Part shown: in pieces, positions 7,670-16,102 of the stretch | Numbering within the stretch: position 1 is the first letter of the stretch | Layout: each line of letters opens with the position of its first letter | DNA from: JANQLU01 sp964434955 | GTDB lineage: Bacteria; Planctomycetota; Planctomycetia; Pirellulales; Pirellulaceae | DNA length: 45,623 bases | Reading direction: 5' to 3' | Assembly (NCBI GenBank): GCA_964434955.1 | Contig: CAYSXI010000018.1 | Location: 1-45,623, forward strand | Translations under genes and position numbers: made by a program | Notes under the pieces: generated by a model | Seen by the model: the letters and a program-made list of their open reading frames with translations, nothing else | Databases searched by the model: none | What the model was told of the DNA's origin: nothing

Positions 7670-8593
7670 ATGAATCTCCACCGATACTTGATCCACGGAT
7701 ACCGTTACCTGACGCTTCCATTACGCCAGCAAATGCTGGCAAAAATGAAACGAAACGGGACGGTCCCGGTTGGCATTCTTTTTTACCACCGGGTCGATGA
7801 TTTTCATTTGAATCCATGGACCATCACCAACGACCGGTTCCAGGAACACATCTCGTGGCTGGAAAAGAATTTCGACCTCGTTTCACTTGAGGAGGCCCAG
7901 CGGCGAATCCGGTCAGGCTACAACGATCGCCCGACCATCTCCCTGACCTTTGACGATGGCTATGCCGACAATTGCACCTGCGCGTTGCCGACGTTGATTC
8001 AAAAGGGAATCCCGGTCACCTATTTTGTAACGACCAAACATACTTTGCAGAATCAACCGTTTGACCATGATGTCGACAACGGCCAACCACTTGAGACAAA
8101 CAACAAGGACATGTTGCGCTCGCTTCATCGGGCTGGCGTCGAAATCGGCGCTCACACGAAAACCCACCCGGACCTCGGGAAGATTCGCAACGACCACATT
8201 CTTTTCGACGAAGTGGTTGGCAGCAAATACATGCTCGAGGAATCCATTGGTTGTCGCGTGCGCTACTTTGCCTTTCCCTTTGGGCAACATGAAAACCTGA
8301 ATCAACAGGTATTTCAGATCTGCCGAGACAATGGTTTCGAGGCGGTGTGCTCAGCCTATGGTGGCTGGAACGAGATCGGCGGCGACGATTTTCATTTGCA
8401 GCGATTCCATGGAGACTATCGGACCGCCTGGATGCAAAACTGGCTGACGTTGGATCCCAGGAAACGCAAGGTGAAACGATTTGAATATCAACTCCGGGAC
8501 AAGTCGCCCAAGTCGACGGAACAGAAAAGCAATCCGTTTCCAGTCATCGATTCCAATCTCTCCGCGACTTCAACCAACGAGCCACAGGTTTAG
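7670..8593 (+). CDS. Polysaccharide deacetylase (NodB homology, carbohydrate esterase 4)
   Basis: A 307-residue protein with a NodB domain. The first metal/catalytic motif is TFDDGYAD (93-100) and the second is the metal-ligand motif HTKTHPD (His162 and His166). FAFPFGQHE corresponds to the later conserved Pro/Gly motif. ILFYHRVDDF (36-45) is the usual start of bacterial-surface deacetylases of exopolysaccharide clusters. It removes acetyl groups from N-acetylated sugars. No clear signal peptide is present, so it may act in the cytosol or on a lipid-linked precursor. The next gene begins 2 bp after the stop and is almost certainly co-transcribed. The C-terminal ~50 residues are Lys/Ser/Asn-rich and probably disordered. 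Confidence 0.9.
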   Translation: MNLHRYLIHGYRYLTLPLRQQMLAKMKRNGTVPVGILFYHRVDDFHLNPWTITNDRFQEHISWLEKNFDLVSLEEAQRRIRSGYNDRPTISLTFDDGYADNCTCALPTLIQKGIPVTYFVTTKHTLQNQPFDHDVDNGQPLETNNKDMLRSLHRAGVEIGAHTKTHPDLGKIRNDHILFDEVVGSKYMLEESIGCRVRYFAFPFGQHENLNQQVFQICRDNGFEAVCSAYGGWNEIGGDDFHLQRFHGDYRTAWMQNWLTLDPRKRKVKRFEYQLRDKSPKSTEQKSNPFPVIDSNLSATSTNEPQV

Positions 8594-8595
8594 CC

Positions 8596-9801
8596 ATGAA
8601 TTCGCCCAGCAGCAAAAAATTAAAGGTCATGTTCCTGATTACGTCCATGCCGGTGGGCGGAGCCGAGACCCTGCTCGTGAACCTGGTTCGCCGCATGGAC
8701 TCGGAACGTTTCTCCCCGATGATTTGCTGCCTCAAGGAGAAAGGCCCTTTGGGTGAAGAAATCGCCGACGAATTTCCTGTTTTTGAAAACATGATTTCTC
8801 ACAAATGGGATGTACGAGTCGTCGGACGTTTGGCAAAGCTTTTTCGAGATCAAGAAGTCGACGCGATCGTGACCGTCGGTGCGGGTGACAAGATGTTCTG
8901 GGGCCGTCTCGCGGCGCGTCAAGCTCGAGTACCCGTGGTGCTTTCAGCGTTGCATTCCACCGGGTGGCCGGACGGGGTCGGGCGACTCAATCGTTGGCTG
9001 ACGGGTATCACCGATGGCTTCATTGCCGTTGCAGAACCACATGGAGAATTCCTGGTCGACTTTGAAAAGTTCCCCCGTGACAAAGTCACGGTCATTCCCA
9101 ACGGGGTTGATACGGATCGATTCCGGTTTGATCCTGAAAAACGGGATGCATGGCGAAAAACTTACGGGATTGGTGGCGAGGCACCCGTGCTGGGAATCGT
9201 TGCCGCACTTCGTCCGGAGAAGAATCATTCGCTTTTCCTGCACGCGGCAGGAAAGCTTTTGCGGAAAAATCCGGAATGTCATTTTTTGATTGTCGGGGAC
9301 GGACCCCAACGCGACATGTTGGAGTCCATCGTTGGGGAAAACAAGCTGGAATCGAAGGTTCACTTCACAGGGTCCCAATCGGACATTGAAGGACTTTTGT
9401 CGGCGATGGACGTTTTCGTGTTAACATCCCACAACGAAGCCAGTCCTGTTTCGATTCTGGAAGCAATGGCTTGCGGAAGACCGGTCGTTGCGACCAATGT
9501 GGGCTCGGTTTCCGGCTCCGTCCTGGACGGGAATACGGGCTACCTGGTCGAGCCCGGCGATGCGGATGCCATTGCTTCGCGACTCGAAAGTTTGACGGTT
9601 GATATTGATTCGCGAAAAAAATTTGGCGAAAGGGCCAGGCGACACGTTGAAAACTACGGGTCGCTTCAAGTCATGGTCCGCGGCTACGAAAACCTCATTG
9701 AGGAAATTTACAATCGCAAAAGTGGAATTCGGTCCCGCGGAATCCCGACGGAATCTGAATCCGCCCGGGCATCGGAATGCGAACCGGCATTGGGGCGGTG
9801 A
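8596..9801 (+). CDS. Glycosyltransferase family 4 (GT-B fold)
   Basis: A 401-residue protein with a typical GT4 layout. The N-terminal domain begins VMFLITSMPVGGAETLLVN (Gly-Gly-Ala-Glu acceptor-side loop). The C-terminal domain has VIPNGVDTDRF, the LGIVAALRPEKNH strand, the ALRPEK phosphate-binding Arg/Lys, and the nucleotide-sugar motif EASPVSILEAMACGRPVVAT, in which the first Glu and the EAM Glu match the family's E-x7-E. It transfers a sugar from a nucleotide sugar to an acceptor, probably during the surface-polysaccharide pathway served by the deacetylase directly upstream (2-bp gap) and the WecG-like gene. The last ~25 residues are variable and Arg/Glu-rich. Donor and acceptor are unknown. 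Confidence 0.9.
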   Translation: MNSPSSKKLKVMFLITSMPVGGAETLLVNLVRRMDSERFSPMICCLKEKGPLGEEIADEFPVFENMISHKWDVRVVGRLAKLFRDQEVDAIVTVGAGDKMFWGRLAARQARVPVVLSALHSTGWPDGVGRLNRWLTGITDGFIAVAEPHGEFLVDFEKFPRDKVTVIPNGVDTDRFRFDPEKRDAWRKTYGIGGEAPVLGIVAALRPEKNHSLFLHAAGKLLRKNPECHFLIVGDGPQRDMLESIVGENKLESKVHFTGSQSDIEGLLSAMDVFVLTSHNEASPVSILEAMACGRPVVATNVGSVSGSVLDGNTGYLVEPGDADAIASRLESLTVDIDSRKKFGERARRHVENYGSLQVMVRGYENLIEEIYNRKSGIRSRGIPTESESARASECEPALGR

Positions 9802-9901
9802 GCGAATCACCGGGGAATGCGGTTTCACGCCTTGTTTTTGCGGCTGCATCGAACAAAATACGCTATTGCGTTTGATTTTCGTTGTTGCAAGCGGCATTTA
9901 G

Positions 9902-10525
9902 ATGAAACAGGTAACGGTCCCATTCCTCGCTGGATTGGCCAAAGTGATCAGTGGCGCATCCATTCGATGGGTCGGCTGTCAGCCCGACACCTGTCAACGT
10001 GTTTATTTTGCCAACCATACAAGCCACCTCGATGCGCTTGTTCTTTGGGCTTCCCTGCCGCGAAAACTGCGAGCGCTTACGCGGCCCGTTGCCGCCCAGG
10101 ACTACTGGAATGGTGGACCTGTTCGACGTTATATGGCACACGTATTCAATGCGTTGTTGATCGATCGCAAAAAAGTCAAAGTCCACAATAGCCCCATCGA
10201 TATCATGATTCGAGAAATGGGAAACGAGCATTCGCTGATCGTTTTCCCCGAGGGTGGAAGAAACCACACGGACGAAATCCAGTCATTCAAGAGCGGGTTG
10301 TTTCATTTGGGCAAGAAGCGGCCGGATCTGGAATTGATGCCCGTATACATCGACAACCTGAATCGCGTGATGCCCAAGGGAGAAGTATTACCGCTTCCCC
10401 TATTAAGTTGCATTTCAATCGGACCACCGATTTGGTTGGAGTCCGGGGAAAACAAAACCATTTTCCTTGAGCGGGCCCGACAGGCAATCATCGATTTAAA
10501 AGAAACGGCACAGGATTCATCGTGA
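9902..10525 (+). CDS. plsC: 1-acyl-sn-glycerol-3-phosphate acyltransferase (PlsC family)
   Basis: A 207-residue member of the lysophosphatidic-acid acyltransferase family. The catalytic HX4D motif is seen as HTSHLD (His39, Asp44) and the second motif as FPEGGR (115-120), which binds the glycerol phosphate. The family makes phosphatidic acid from acyl donor and lysophosphatidate at the membrane. The protein is shorter than E. coli PlsC (245) and has no obvious N-terminal membrane helix. It overlaps the next gene by 4 bp (GTGA), and that gene encodes the following pathway step, phosphatidate cytidylyltransferase. This supports a phospholipid role over lipid A or ornithine-lipid acylation, though those cannot be excluded. 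Confidence 0.85.
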   Translation: MKQVTVPFLAGLAKVISGASIRWVGCQPDTCQRVYFANHTSHLDALVLWASLPRKLRALTRPVAAQDYWNGGPVRRYMAHVFNALLIDRKKVKVHNSPIDIMIREMGNEHSLIVFPEGGRNHTDEIQSFKSGLFHLGKKRPDLELMPVYIDNLNRVMPKGEVLPLPLLSCISIGPPIWLESGENKTIFLERARQAIIDLKETAQDSS

Positions 10526-11613
10526 TCGCGGCCACCCCGATATTTAACTTGCAGATCCTGCTGGGTCTGGCGTTGGTGATTCTGGCAGTCATGCTGGCGG
10601 TCGGAAAGTTGCTGACGCGCAAGTACGACTCAATGATCGACCCATCGATCGTCCGCAACTTCAATCGCCGGATATCGGCCTGGCTATTGATCTGCACGAT
10701 CCTGGCGTTGACGCTTCTGTTTCCCAAATGGGTGACGGTCTTTCTGTTTTTCATCATCTCCTTTTGGGCGTTGAGGGAATTCATCACGATGACACCGACC
10801 CGCCGCGCGGATCACCGCACGCTTTTTTGGGTCTTTGTTATCTTTACGCCTTTGCAATACATCCTGGTTGGCATGATGTCGATTGGCGCGCCCGACCCGG
10901 ACGCCGCCGCACCGAGACTTCTGGGTTTGGTCGAAATCACCCCGGAAACCCACGAAGCGATCTACAGCGTCGTGGCTTACGAAGTCTTTACGATTTTGAT
11001 TCCGGTTTATGCAACCCTGTTCATCGCAGCGCGGATCGCGTTTACGGGTGACCGCAAGCGTTACCTTGAGCGAATTGCCAAGATTCAATTTGGCTTCCTT
11101 ATCTGTGTTTACGCTTTGAGTCACGCACCGGCTCTGTTGCATCTACACTTGGGAGAGCGGGAATCGCTGGGCAGTTCGCTGACCACCTGGAACGGCGATA
11201 CGCGCGGCCTTTTGTTTTTTTTCATCATCATCGTGCAATTCAGTGACTTGGTGCATTTTCTTTGCGACAAGTTAATCGGGAAGCGCGTGATTGCCGAGAA
11301 CATCAATGCAACCAAGACCTGGGAAGGTTTGATTGGGGCCGCCTGTATTTCTGCAGTTGCGGGAATGGCAATTCAGTTGCTTGGAATCGTACCTTTTCAA
11401 TCATTCGGGGCCGGCTTCATGGCATTCATCGTTTCCCTGATGGGTTCCAGTGGTAGCATGACCATGTCGGCGATAAAACGAGACCGCGGCGTACAGGACT
11501 ATGGTACTCTGGTAACGGGTCACGCGGGCGTCTTGGACCGAATCGACTCCATCTGTTTTGCGGCGCCGATTTTCTTTCATCTCACCCGTTTCTTTTTGGA
11601 AATTCAAACCTAG
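10522..11613 (+). CDS. cdsA: Phosphatidate cytidylyltransferase
   Basis: A 363-residue multi-pass membrane protein of the CdsA family, which makes CDP-diacylglycerol from phosphatidate and CTP. Hydrophobic segments are visible at about 8-25, 50-85, 95-115, 150-175 and 190-210, and several more occur towards the end. The family signature is recognisable near the C-terminus as SAIKRDRGVQDYG followed by GHAGVLDRIDS, in which the D-R-x-D carries the metal-binding acids. The consensus K-R-x4-K-D-x-G is slightly altered (Gln before Asp instead of Lys). The GTG start overlaps the plsC stop by 4 bp, so translation is probably coupled. It is longer than E. coli CdsA (285), mostly in the N-terminal half. 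Confidence 0.88.
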   Translation: MIAATPIFNLQILLGLALVILAVMLAVGKLLTRKYDSMIDPSIVRNFNRRISAWLLICTILALTLLFPKWVTVFLFFIISFWALREFITMTPTRRADHRTLFWVFVIFTPLQYILVGMMSIGAPDPDAAAPRLLGLVEITPETHEAIYSVVAYEVFTILIPVYATLFIAARIAFTGDRKRYLERIAKIQFGFLICVYALSHAPALLHLHLGERESLGSSLTTWNGDTRGLLFFFIIIVQFSDLVHFLCDKLIGKRVIAENINATKTWEGLIGAACISAVAGMAIQLLGIVPFQSFGAGFMAFIVSLMGSSGSMTMSAIKRDRGVQDYGTLVTGHAGVLDRIDSICFAAPIFFHLTRFFLEIQT

Positions 11614-11621
11614 GATTTTTG

Positions 11622-12284
11622 TTGAACGATCAACCGTCACAATCACTTGTTGAAGCACTTGAGCGAATCGGGATTGAGGTCGAAACGTCGACCTTGATGG
11701 GAATTCAGCACTATTGCAGCCTGCTTTGGGAACGCAATGAAACGTTGAATTTGACGCGGCATACGGACTTTGACACGTTCGCGTCGCGAGACGTGCTGGA
11801 CACCTGGCAACTGTCAAATCTGATTCGCCAGGACGCTGAGGTCTTGGATATTGGTTCCGGAGGTGGCGTACCCGGACTGCTGCTTTCCATTCTGCGCCCC
11901 GACCTTCGAATCACCTGCGTCGATTCTGTAGGAAAGAAAGCCGCGGTGCTGGAACAGTTTGCCGCTGCCCTGGAAGCACCGGTTGAGGTGTATCACAATC
12001 GCGCCGAGGAGTTGCTCGATTCCTTTCGATACGATTATTGTGTCGCCCGAGCGGTTGGACCACTTTGGAAGATCTGTCAGTGGTTCCAACCGCACTGGCT
12101 CAATGTCGGTCATCTTTTGGCCATCAAGGGCCCGCGTTACAAGGACGAAATTGCCGAAGCCAAAGAAAAAAATCTTTTGAATAAAGTCGATCTCGAAATC
12201 GCCTGTTCATATCCTATGCCAAACACGGAAAATGAAAGTGTGATTCTCGACCTTTGTTTAAAAACCATGCGAAATCCAGAATAA
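11622..12284 (+). CDS. rsmG: 16S rRNA (guanine-N7)-methyltransferase RsmG (GidB)
   Basis: A ~220-residue class I SAM-dependent methyltransferase with the RsmG pattern: CSLLWERNETLNLTRH (the family's YxxLLxxWNxxxNLT region), the SAM-binding loop VLDIGSGGGVPGLLLSI (~75-90) with the following acidic strand CVDS, and the motif DYCVARAVGPL. It methylates G527 of 16S rRNA using SAM. There is no ATG near the start: TTG at 11619 and TTG at 11622 are both in frame. I chose 11622 because AGGA (11612-11615) then sits 6 bp away. It begins just after cdsA and probably ends this gene run. In many bacteria rsmG is next to parAB or mnmG; that is not the case here. Confidence 0.88.
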   Translation: MNDQPSQSLVEALERIGIEVETSTLMGIQHYCSLLWERNETLNLTRHTDFDTFASRDVLDTWQLSNLIRQDAEVLDIGSGGGVPGLLLSILRPDLRITCVDSVGKKAAVLEQFAAALEAPVEVYHNRAEELLDSFRYDYCVARAVGPLWKICQWFQPHWLNVGHLLAIKGPRYKDEIAEAKEKNLLNKVDLEIACSYPMPNTENESVILDLCLKTMRNPE

Positions 12285-12397
12285 AATTATTCGAGAATTC
12301 TGCTTGTCGGCCGGATGAAATCGGGCTTTATCGATTGGGAATTTTTTCCTAAGTTTTGATGCCGTTTTGAATTGGGCTACTGAGCCCGGGCAAGACC

Positions 12398-12428
12398 TTG
12401 AAAAATTAAAAGTTCTTGCGAATATAAA
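12398..12428 (+). promoter_or_regulatory. Candidate promoter of the 12.4-12.7 kb RNA
   Basis: TTGAAA (12398-12403) and TATAAA (12423-12428) lie 19 bp apart; with AATATA (12421-12426) as -10 the spacing is 17 bp. Transcription would start at about 12435, just before the first predicted hairpin. Confidence 0.4.
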
Positions 12429-12434
12429 ACGGTC

Positions 12435-12669
12435 GAGAAGCCGAAATAATAGTAGGCTTCAAGAGACTGCCGGACTCGTCCGGCATGATACCGAATAGAT
12501 TCCTCTGGCATTTACGGCTGAGGGACCACTTTTAGGGTAGGCCCGGTCACCAGTGGCTAGTGCTTAGCACGCCCGTATCGCGCCTGTCTCCCAGCAGCTC
12601 CCATTGCTGCGCATCTGCTGGAGGATCTAATACATGGCCGTCCGCATTCCTTGCGGACGGTCTTTTTTT
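12435..12669 (+). ncRNA. Candidate structured non-coding RNA, about 235 nt, identity unknown
   Basis: No credible coding frame fills 12285-12830, but this part is rich in complementary segments and ends in an intrinsic terminator. Read directly: hairpin GAAGCC/GGCTTC (12437-12442 with 12455-12460); strong hairpin TGCCGGA/TCCGGCA (12468-12474 with 12479-12485); a long-range stem TAGATTCCTC/GAGGATCTA (12496-12505 with 12621-12629, one bulge); nested GCTGAGGGAC/GTCTCCCAGC (12517-12526 with 12586-12595, one mismatch and one G-U); small hairpin GTGC-TTA-GCAC (~12560-12570); and an alternative CCAGCAG/CTGCTGG pairing. The next gene is on the other strand, so a cis riboswitch is unlikely. The long closed stem with a central opening recalls 6S RNA, but I cannot confirm this. 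I do not see RNase P, tmRNA or SRP RNA signatures. Confidence 0.6.
12636..12669 (+). terminator. Intrinsic terminator ending the candidate RNA
   Basis: A 10-bp stem (core CCGTCCGC at 12638-12645 with GCGGACGG at 12653-12660) with a 7-nt loop is followed by TCTTTTTTT (12661-12669) on the plus strand. It is the clearest rho-independent terminator in the window. Confidence 0.88.
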
Positions 12670-12830
12670 GCGCCCACCTTGAATCCTACGCATCTAGCCC
12701 GGCCGGGTTTCCTGTTAACCGGCTTGAATTGCCTCCAGTCCGCGAGTGTCCTTCCAAGGGCGATTATTTACCGCGGCAAAAACCGGCGGCGAACTGGATT
12801 CTTTTTTGACAATAGCCGGGCGAACGATCC

Positions 12831-14162
12831 TTATTCTTTTTCCATCTCAACCAACCGGTTGGGCATGCCATCTTCCTTGTGCAACTCGAAACGATCGAAC
12901 AGTTTGCCGGTTGCGGTGTAGGCCGAGTACGTGACTTTGTCGCCATCAACGGACAGAATCTGATAGAGTTGAGTGTTGGTTTTCATGGTTTTGAAAACCG
13001 GTTTTTTCTCGACCGAATACATTTTGGGCCCGCTAACAGAAACAACGTAAACGGTTCCTGCTTTCTCGCTTCTTGCCGTCACCCCGGTTGCAACATTTCT
13101 CGCGACCTCTCGTTTGGCGTGGGCCGCCGCATCGCCCTCGGCGTGACCATGTCCGACGAGCCCCGTTCTTCCGTAGGCATGATCGTGCCCCTGTAAAACC
13201 AAGTCGATTTTGTGCTCGTCAAACATCGGTTTGAATTTGGCTCTCAGCGCTTTGTTGTCGCGTTTTGCATTGGTAGAAAAAATCGGATGATGCATTGTGA
13301 CGATGGTCCAACGCATCTTGTTGGACTTCATCATTTTGTTGAACCATTCGACTTGAACATCCAAGTTTTCATTTGAATTGAGAGAGACAAAACGAACCCC
13401 CTGATAGTCCATGTAGTAAACAGTTTCGCTCAGTTTATCCGGCCCATTTCTGGGAAAGTCGAAACTGGGGCGCCATTGGATCGAAAGCTTCCCTCGGGCA
13501 TATTCGTGATTGCCGGGTGTAGCGATCGAGGGCATCGTTCGATTGATCCAACCACCGCTGTAGAACCATTCCCCCCATTCCGAGTCACTGTTCGGGTTGT
13601 TGACCAAATCGCCCGCATGCAGAAGAAAGGCAGCCTTGGGAGCGTCGCGAAATGCCTGACGGACCACTCGCGCCCAATGTGACTTGATATCATTTTGAGC
13701 GTCACCAAAATAAATGAACGAAAATGGTCTTGCTTTGGTACTTGCGGTTTCAAACTGGCTCCATTCGCTCCAGTTTGTTCCGTCACCAACGCGGTAGAGG
13801 TACTTTGTTTCCGGTTTCAGTTCCGAAAACACGGCCGTGTGGTAGTGAGCCTCACCAAGGCCAGTTTTCAAGGCTTGCGTTTTGGCAGCAATACGTATCG
13901 CATTTTTGCGAAAGCCCGGACCACCTTGCGCGACCGCGAACTCGGCAAGGCCTTTCGTTACTTGCGTGCTTGTTCGCCAAGTCACTGACTGTGACGTTGT
14001 TGGGTCACTTGACCAAGTCAATATAATTCGATCAGGAACGCTGCTCGGTGCGTAAGTTTTCTTGGGGTCCTGTTTTTTTGGCAAAACCGGATCTTGGGAA
14101 ACCCCGGTTACTGGCAAAGCAAACGATGCAATGATGCCGACCAGGCAAAGTATTCGAAACAT
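12831..14162 (-). CDS. Secreted metallophosphoesterase with purple-acid-phosphatase-type N-terminal domain
   Basis: A 443-residue protein. Residues 1-22 form a signal peptide (ILCLVGIIASFALPVTG). Residues ~40-140 look like the fibronectin-III-like N-domain of purple acid phosphatases (VPDRIILTWSSDPTTSQSV). The calcineurin-type catalytic domain follows with its metal motifs in order: YFGDAQ (151-156), HAGDLVNN (182-189), GNHE (217-220), TMHHPIF and QGHDHAYGR. It probably hydrolyses phosphate esters outside the cytoplasm with a two-metal centre. A phosphate-scavenging role would fit with the pst/pho locus 28 kb away, but no Pho-box was seen here. The small lipoprotein gene starts 17 bp away on the other strand. 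Confidence 0.87.
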   Translation of the reverse strand: MFRILCLVGIIASFALPVTGVSQDPVLPKKQDPKKTYAPSSVPDRIILTWSSDPTTSQSVTWRTSTQVTKGLAEFAVAQGGPGFRKNAIRIAAKTQALKTGLGEAHYHTAVFSELKPETKYLYRVGDGTNWSEWSQFETASTKARPFSFIYFGDAQNDIKSHWARVVRQAFRDAPKAAFLLHAGDLVNNPNSDSEWGEWFYSGGWINRTMPSIATPGNHEYARGKLSIQWRPSFDFPRNGPDKLSETVYYMDYQGVRFVSLNSNENLDVQVEWFNKMMKSNKMRWTIVTMHHPIFSTNAKRDNKALRAKFKPMFDEHKIDLVLQGHDHAYGRTGLVGHGHAEGDAAAHAKREVARNVATGVTARSEKAGTVYVVSVSGPKMYSVEKKPVFKTMKTNTQLYQILSVDGDKVTYSAYTATGKLFDRFELHKEDGMPNRLVEMEKE

Positions 14163-14179
14163 GGAGTTAATTCCTAATC

Positions 14180-14479
14180 ATGGGCCAAGAAGTTATTTCC
14201 AGTTTATCTTCGGAAGCGGAAGCTTGGAAACGAGGTAGCGGAGATTATCCGAATTCCTTTTCCGGCCAATACGTTCGTTTCATCCGCGGGCTTGGAATCG
14301 GACTTATTTTGGCGACTTCCCTGGTTTTGTCGGGAGGATGCGGCAATCATTCATCCAAAGACAATGACAAAGGGCAGGCCAACGAAACCTACAAGCCTCG
14401 GTCTCCTCACCTGGATCATAACCGTCCACATATCCACGCGGAGCGGGGCAAAACAGTCTTGATCGACGAAGACGAATAG
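14180..14479 (+). CDS. Small putative lipoprotein, function unknown
   Basis: A 99-residue protein with a long N-terminal region (~37 residues) and then a hydrophobic segment GLGIGLILATSLVLSGGC ending in a possible lipobox Cys at ~53, followed by an Asn/His/Lys-rich hydrophilic tail of ~45 residues. The lipobox (LSGGC) is not ideal. The real start may be internal, but no better-placed ATG is apparent. It is divergent from the metallophosphoesterase and convergent with the sulfatase. I do not recognise a family. Coding is supported only by the signal-like segment and by filling the space between its neighbours. Confidence 0.5.
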   Translation: MGQEVISSLSSEAEAWKRGSGDYPNSFSGQYVRFIRGLGIGLILATSLVLSGGCGNHSSKDNDKGQANETYKPRSPHLDHNRPHIHAERGKTVLIDEDE

Positions 14480-14495
14480 TCTTACCCGAATAGTG

Positions 14496-16040
14496 TTAGC
14501 GCTCCTGACTGGCTCCTTGAGGCTCACGATCGGGCGTTTTGCGAATTTGTTCCAGAAGTCGTTTCATCTTGGCGACTTGTTCGGGATGTTGTTTGGCGAT
14601 GTTTTTTGTCTCGCCGAGATTCTTTTCTAAATCAAAAAGAAATCCGCCTTCAGGAATCTTGACCCATTGCCAGGGTCCCAAGTTTTCGCGCGTTCGAGTC
14701 GCTCCGGGAATGTACTTCCACTTGCCCATTCGGAGTGCCAGTTGGTTGGCTTCGTGAATCAGGTGGGGTCTCCCAACTTTGTCCGAACCTAATAGTGCGT
14801 CTGAGGCCAAACGACTATCGGGAAATGACCCCGTTGGAATCTTGGCTCCAGCGATGGTCCCTAAAGTCGTGGGCAAATCGACTTGGCCGAGAAGGGCAGG
14901 GGATTCCGTGCCCGCTTTCACTTTCTTGGGATACCGAATGATAAAGGGCACTCGCGTTCCACCTTCAAAAAGCGAGTATTTTCCGCCACGAAGCGGTCCG
15001 GATGGCTTGTGGTTTCCAATCTTTTCGTTTGCCTGATCGTGGTAGCCATCATCGAGAACCGGTCCGTTGTCTGAAGTGAAAATGACAATCGTATTCTCCG
15101 ACAACTGGTGCTGATCGAGGGCTTTCAGAATTTCGCCAACGCAGAAGTCCATTTGCACGATTGCGTCTCCCCGCAAACCCATTTTGCTCTTCCCGCTAAA
15201 ACGGGAATGCGGAACTCGGGGAACGTGAATATCGTGGGTTGGGAAGAACGGTTGGTTCATGTTTTCTTCGATAAACTTGACCGCTTTGTGGCTAATCACG
15301 TCGGCCATATCTTCGTCGACCCATCGAGCCTTTTTACCACCCGTCATGAATCCGATCCGCGAAATCCCATTCACAATGGTTGAGTTGTGCCCATGGGACC
15401 ATTTTTGCTTAAGCAAATCCGGGCGGTCCTTGCCGGTCGGACCTTCGCCTATCTTCTTGCCATAACTTGTCTTGATCGGATCGGCTGGATCGTGGTCGAC
15501 AACTTTTCCTTGTTCCACATAAACGCAGGGGACACGGTCGCCAGTGGCCGGTATCAAGAAGTGATAGTCGAATCCGATTTCATTCGGACCGGGCGTGATT
15601 TTCTTATTCCAGTCGACCTTCCCGTCGCCGAGTCCCAAATGCCATTTGCCGACCACCCCCGTTTTATAGTTCGCATTTTTCAGAACCCTGGGAAGGGTTG
15701 GGATCTTGGGATCAATGATCAAGGCAGCGTCTCCACGCAGGATTCTCGCTTTCTTGTTTCGGAAAGCGTAACTACCCGTCAAAAGCGTGTAGCGTGAAGG
15801 AGTGCAAGTCGCTGCGGAACAATGAGCGTCGGTGAAACGCAAACCTTCTTTGGCCAATCGATCGATATTCGGCGTCGCGACGCCCTTCGCGCCATAACAG
15901 CCGACGTCGGCGAATCCAACGTCGTCGGTGTAGATCAGGACGATGTTGGGCTGCTCCGCATCGCCAACATTGACGACAGATGCCATGAGCGTTCCAAAGA
16001 CAATGGCAACGCCCAAATGGAAAAGTGAATTTTCGTTCAT
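14496..16040 (-). CDS. Exported sulfatase (arylsulfatase family, Cys-type)
   Basis: A 514-residue protein when started at the ATG at 16040, which gives a clean signal peptide (SLFHLGVAIVFGTLMASVVN) and has GGATCAGG upstream; an earlier in-frame start at 16163 adds 41 unlikely residues. The sulfatase signature is CTPSR with Cys79 as the residue converted to formylglycine. Metal ligands include the TDD in LIYTDDVGFADVG (~36-47). The second signature GVVGKWHLGLGDG and the later metal site TSDNGPVLDDG are also present. It hydrolyses sulfate esters, probably of algal polysaccharides, outside the cytoplasm. Maturation needs a true formylglycine-generating enzyme; the FGE-like gene at 25626-26597 lacks the needed cysteines. 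Confidence 0.93.
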   Translation of the reverse strand: MNENSLFHLGVAIVFGTLMASVVNVGDAEQPNIVLIYTDDVGFADVGCYGAKGVATPNIDRLAKEGLRFTDAHCSAATCTPSRYTLLTGSYAFRNKKARILRGDAALIIDPKIPTLPRVLKNANYKTGVVGKWHLGLGDGKVDWNKKITPGPNEIGFDYHFLIPATGDRVPCVYVEQGKVVDHDPADPIKTSYGKKIGEGPTGKDRPDLLKQKWSHGHNSTIVNGISRIGFMTGGKKARWVDEDMADVISHKAVKFIEENMNQPFFPTHDIHVPRVPHSRFSGKSKMGLRGDAIVQMDFCVGEILKALDQHQLSENTIVIFTSDNGPVLDDGYHDQANEKIGNHKPSGPLRGGKYSLFEGGTRVPFIIRYPKKVKAGTESPALLGQVDLPTTLGTIAGAKIPTGSFPDSRLASDALLGSDKVGRPHLIHEANQLALRMGKWKYIPGATRTRENLGPWQWVKIPEGGFLFDLEKNLGETKNIAKQHPEQVAKMKRLLEQIRKTPDREPQGASQER

Positions 16041-16102
16041 AAACCTGATCCCAAGAAAAGATATCCGACTGCCTATTGTTTTTTCCACGGCGCACCCTGT
16101 CA

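Noticed and set aside
12435..12669. RNase P RNA, tmRNA or SRP RNA
   Set aside because: The conserved signatures of these RNAs (e.g. the GAAAGTC-type P4 strand or the SRP GGAAG loop) were not found.
12634..12949. Small open frames on either strand at 12634-12949
   Set aside because: They run through the terminator and the end of the metallophosphoesterase gene; no signals of coding.
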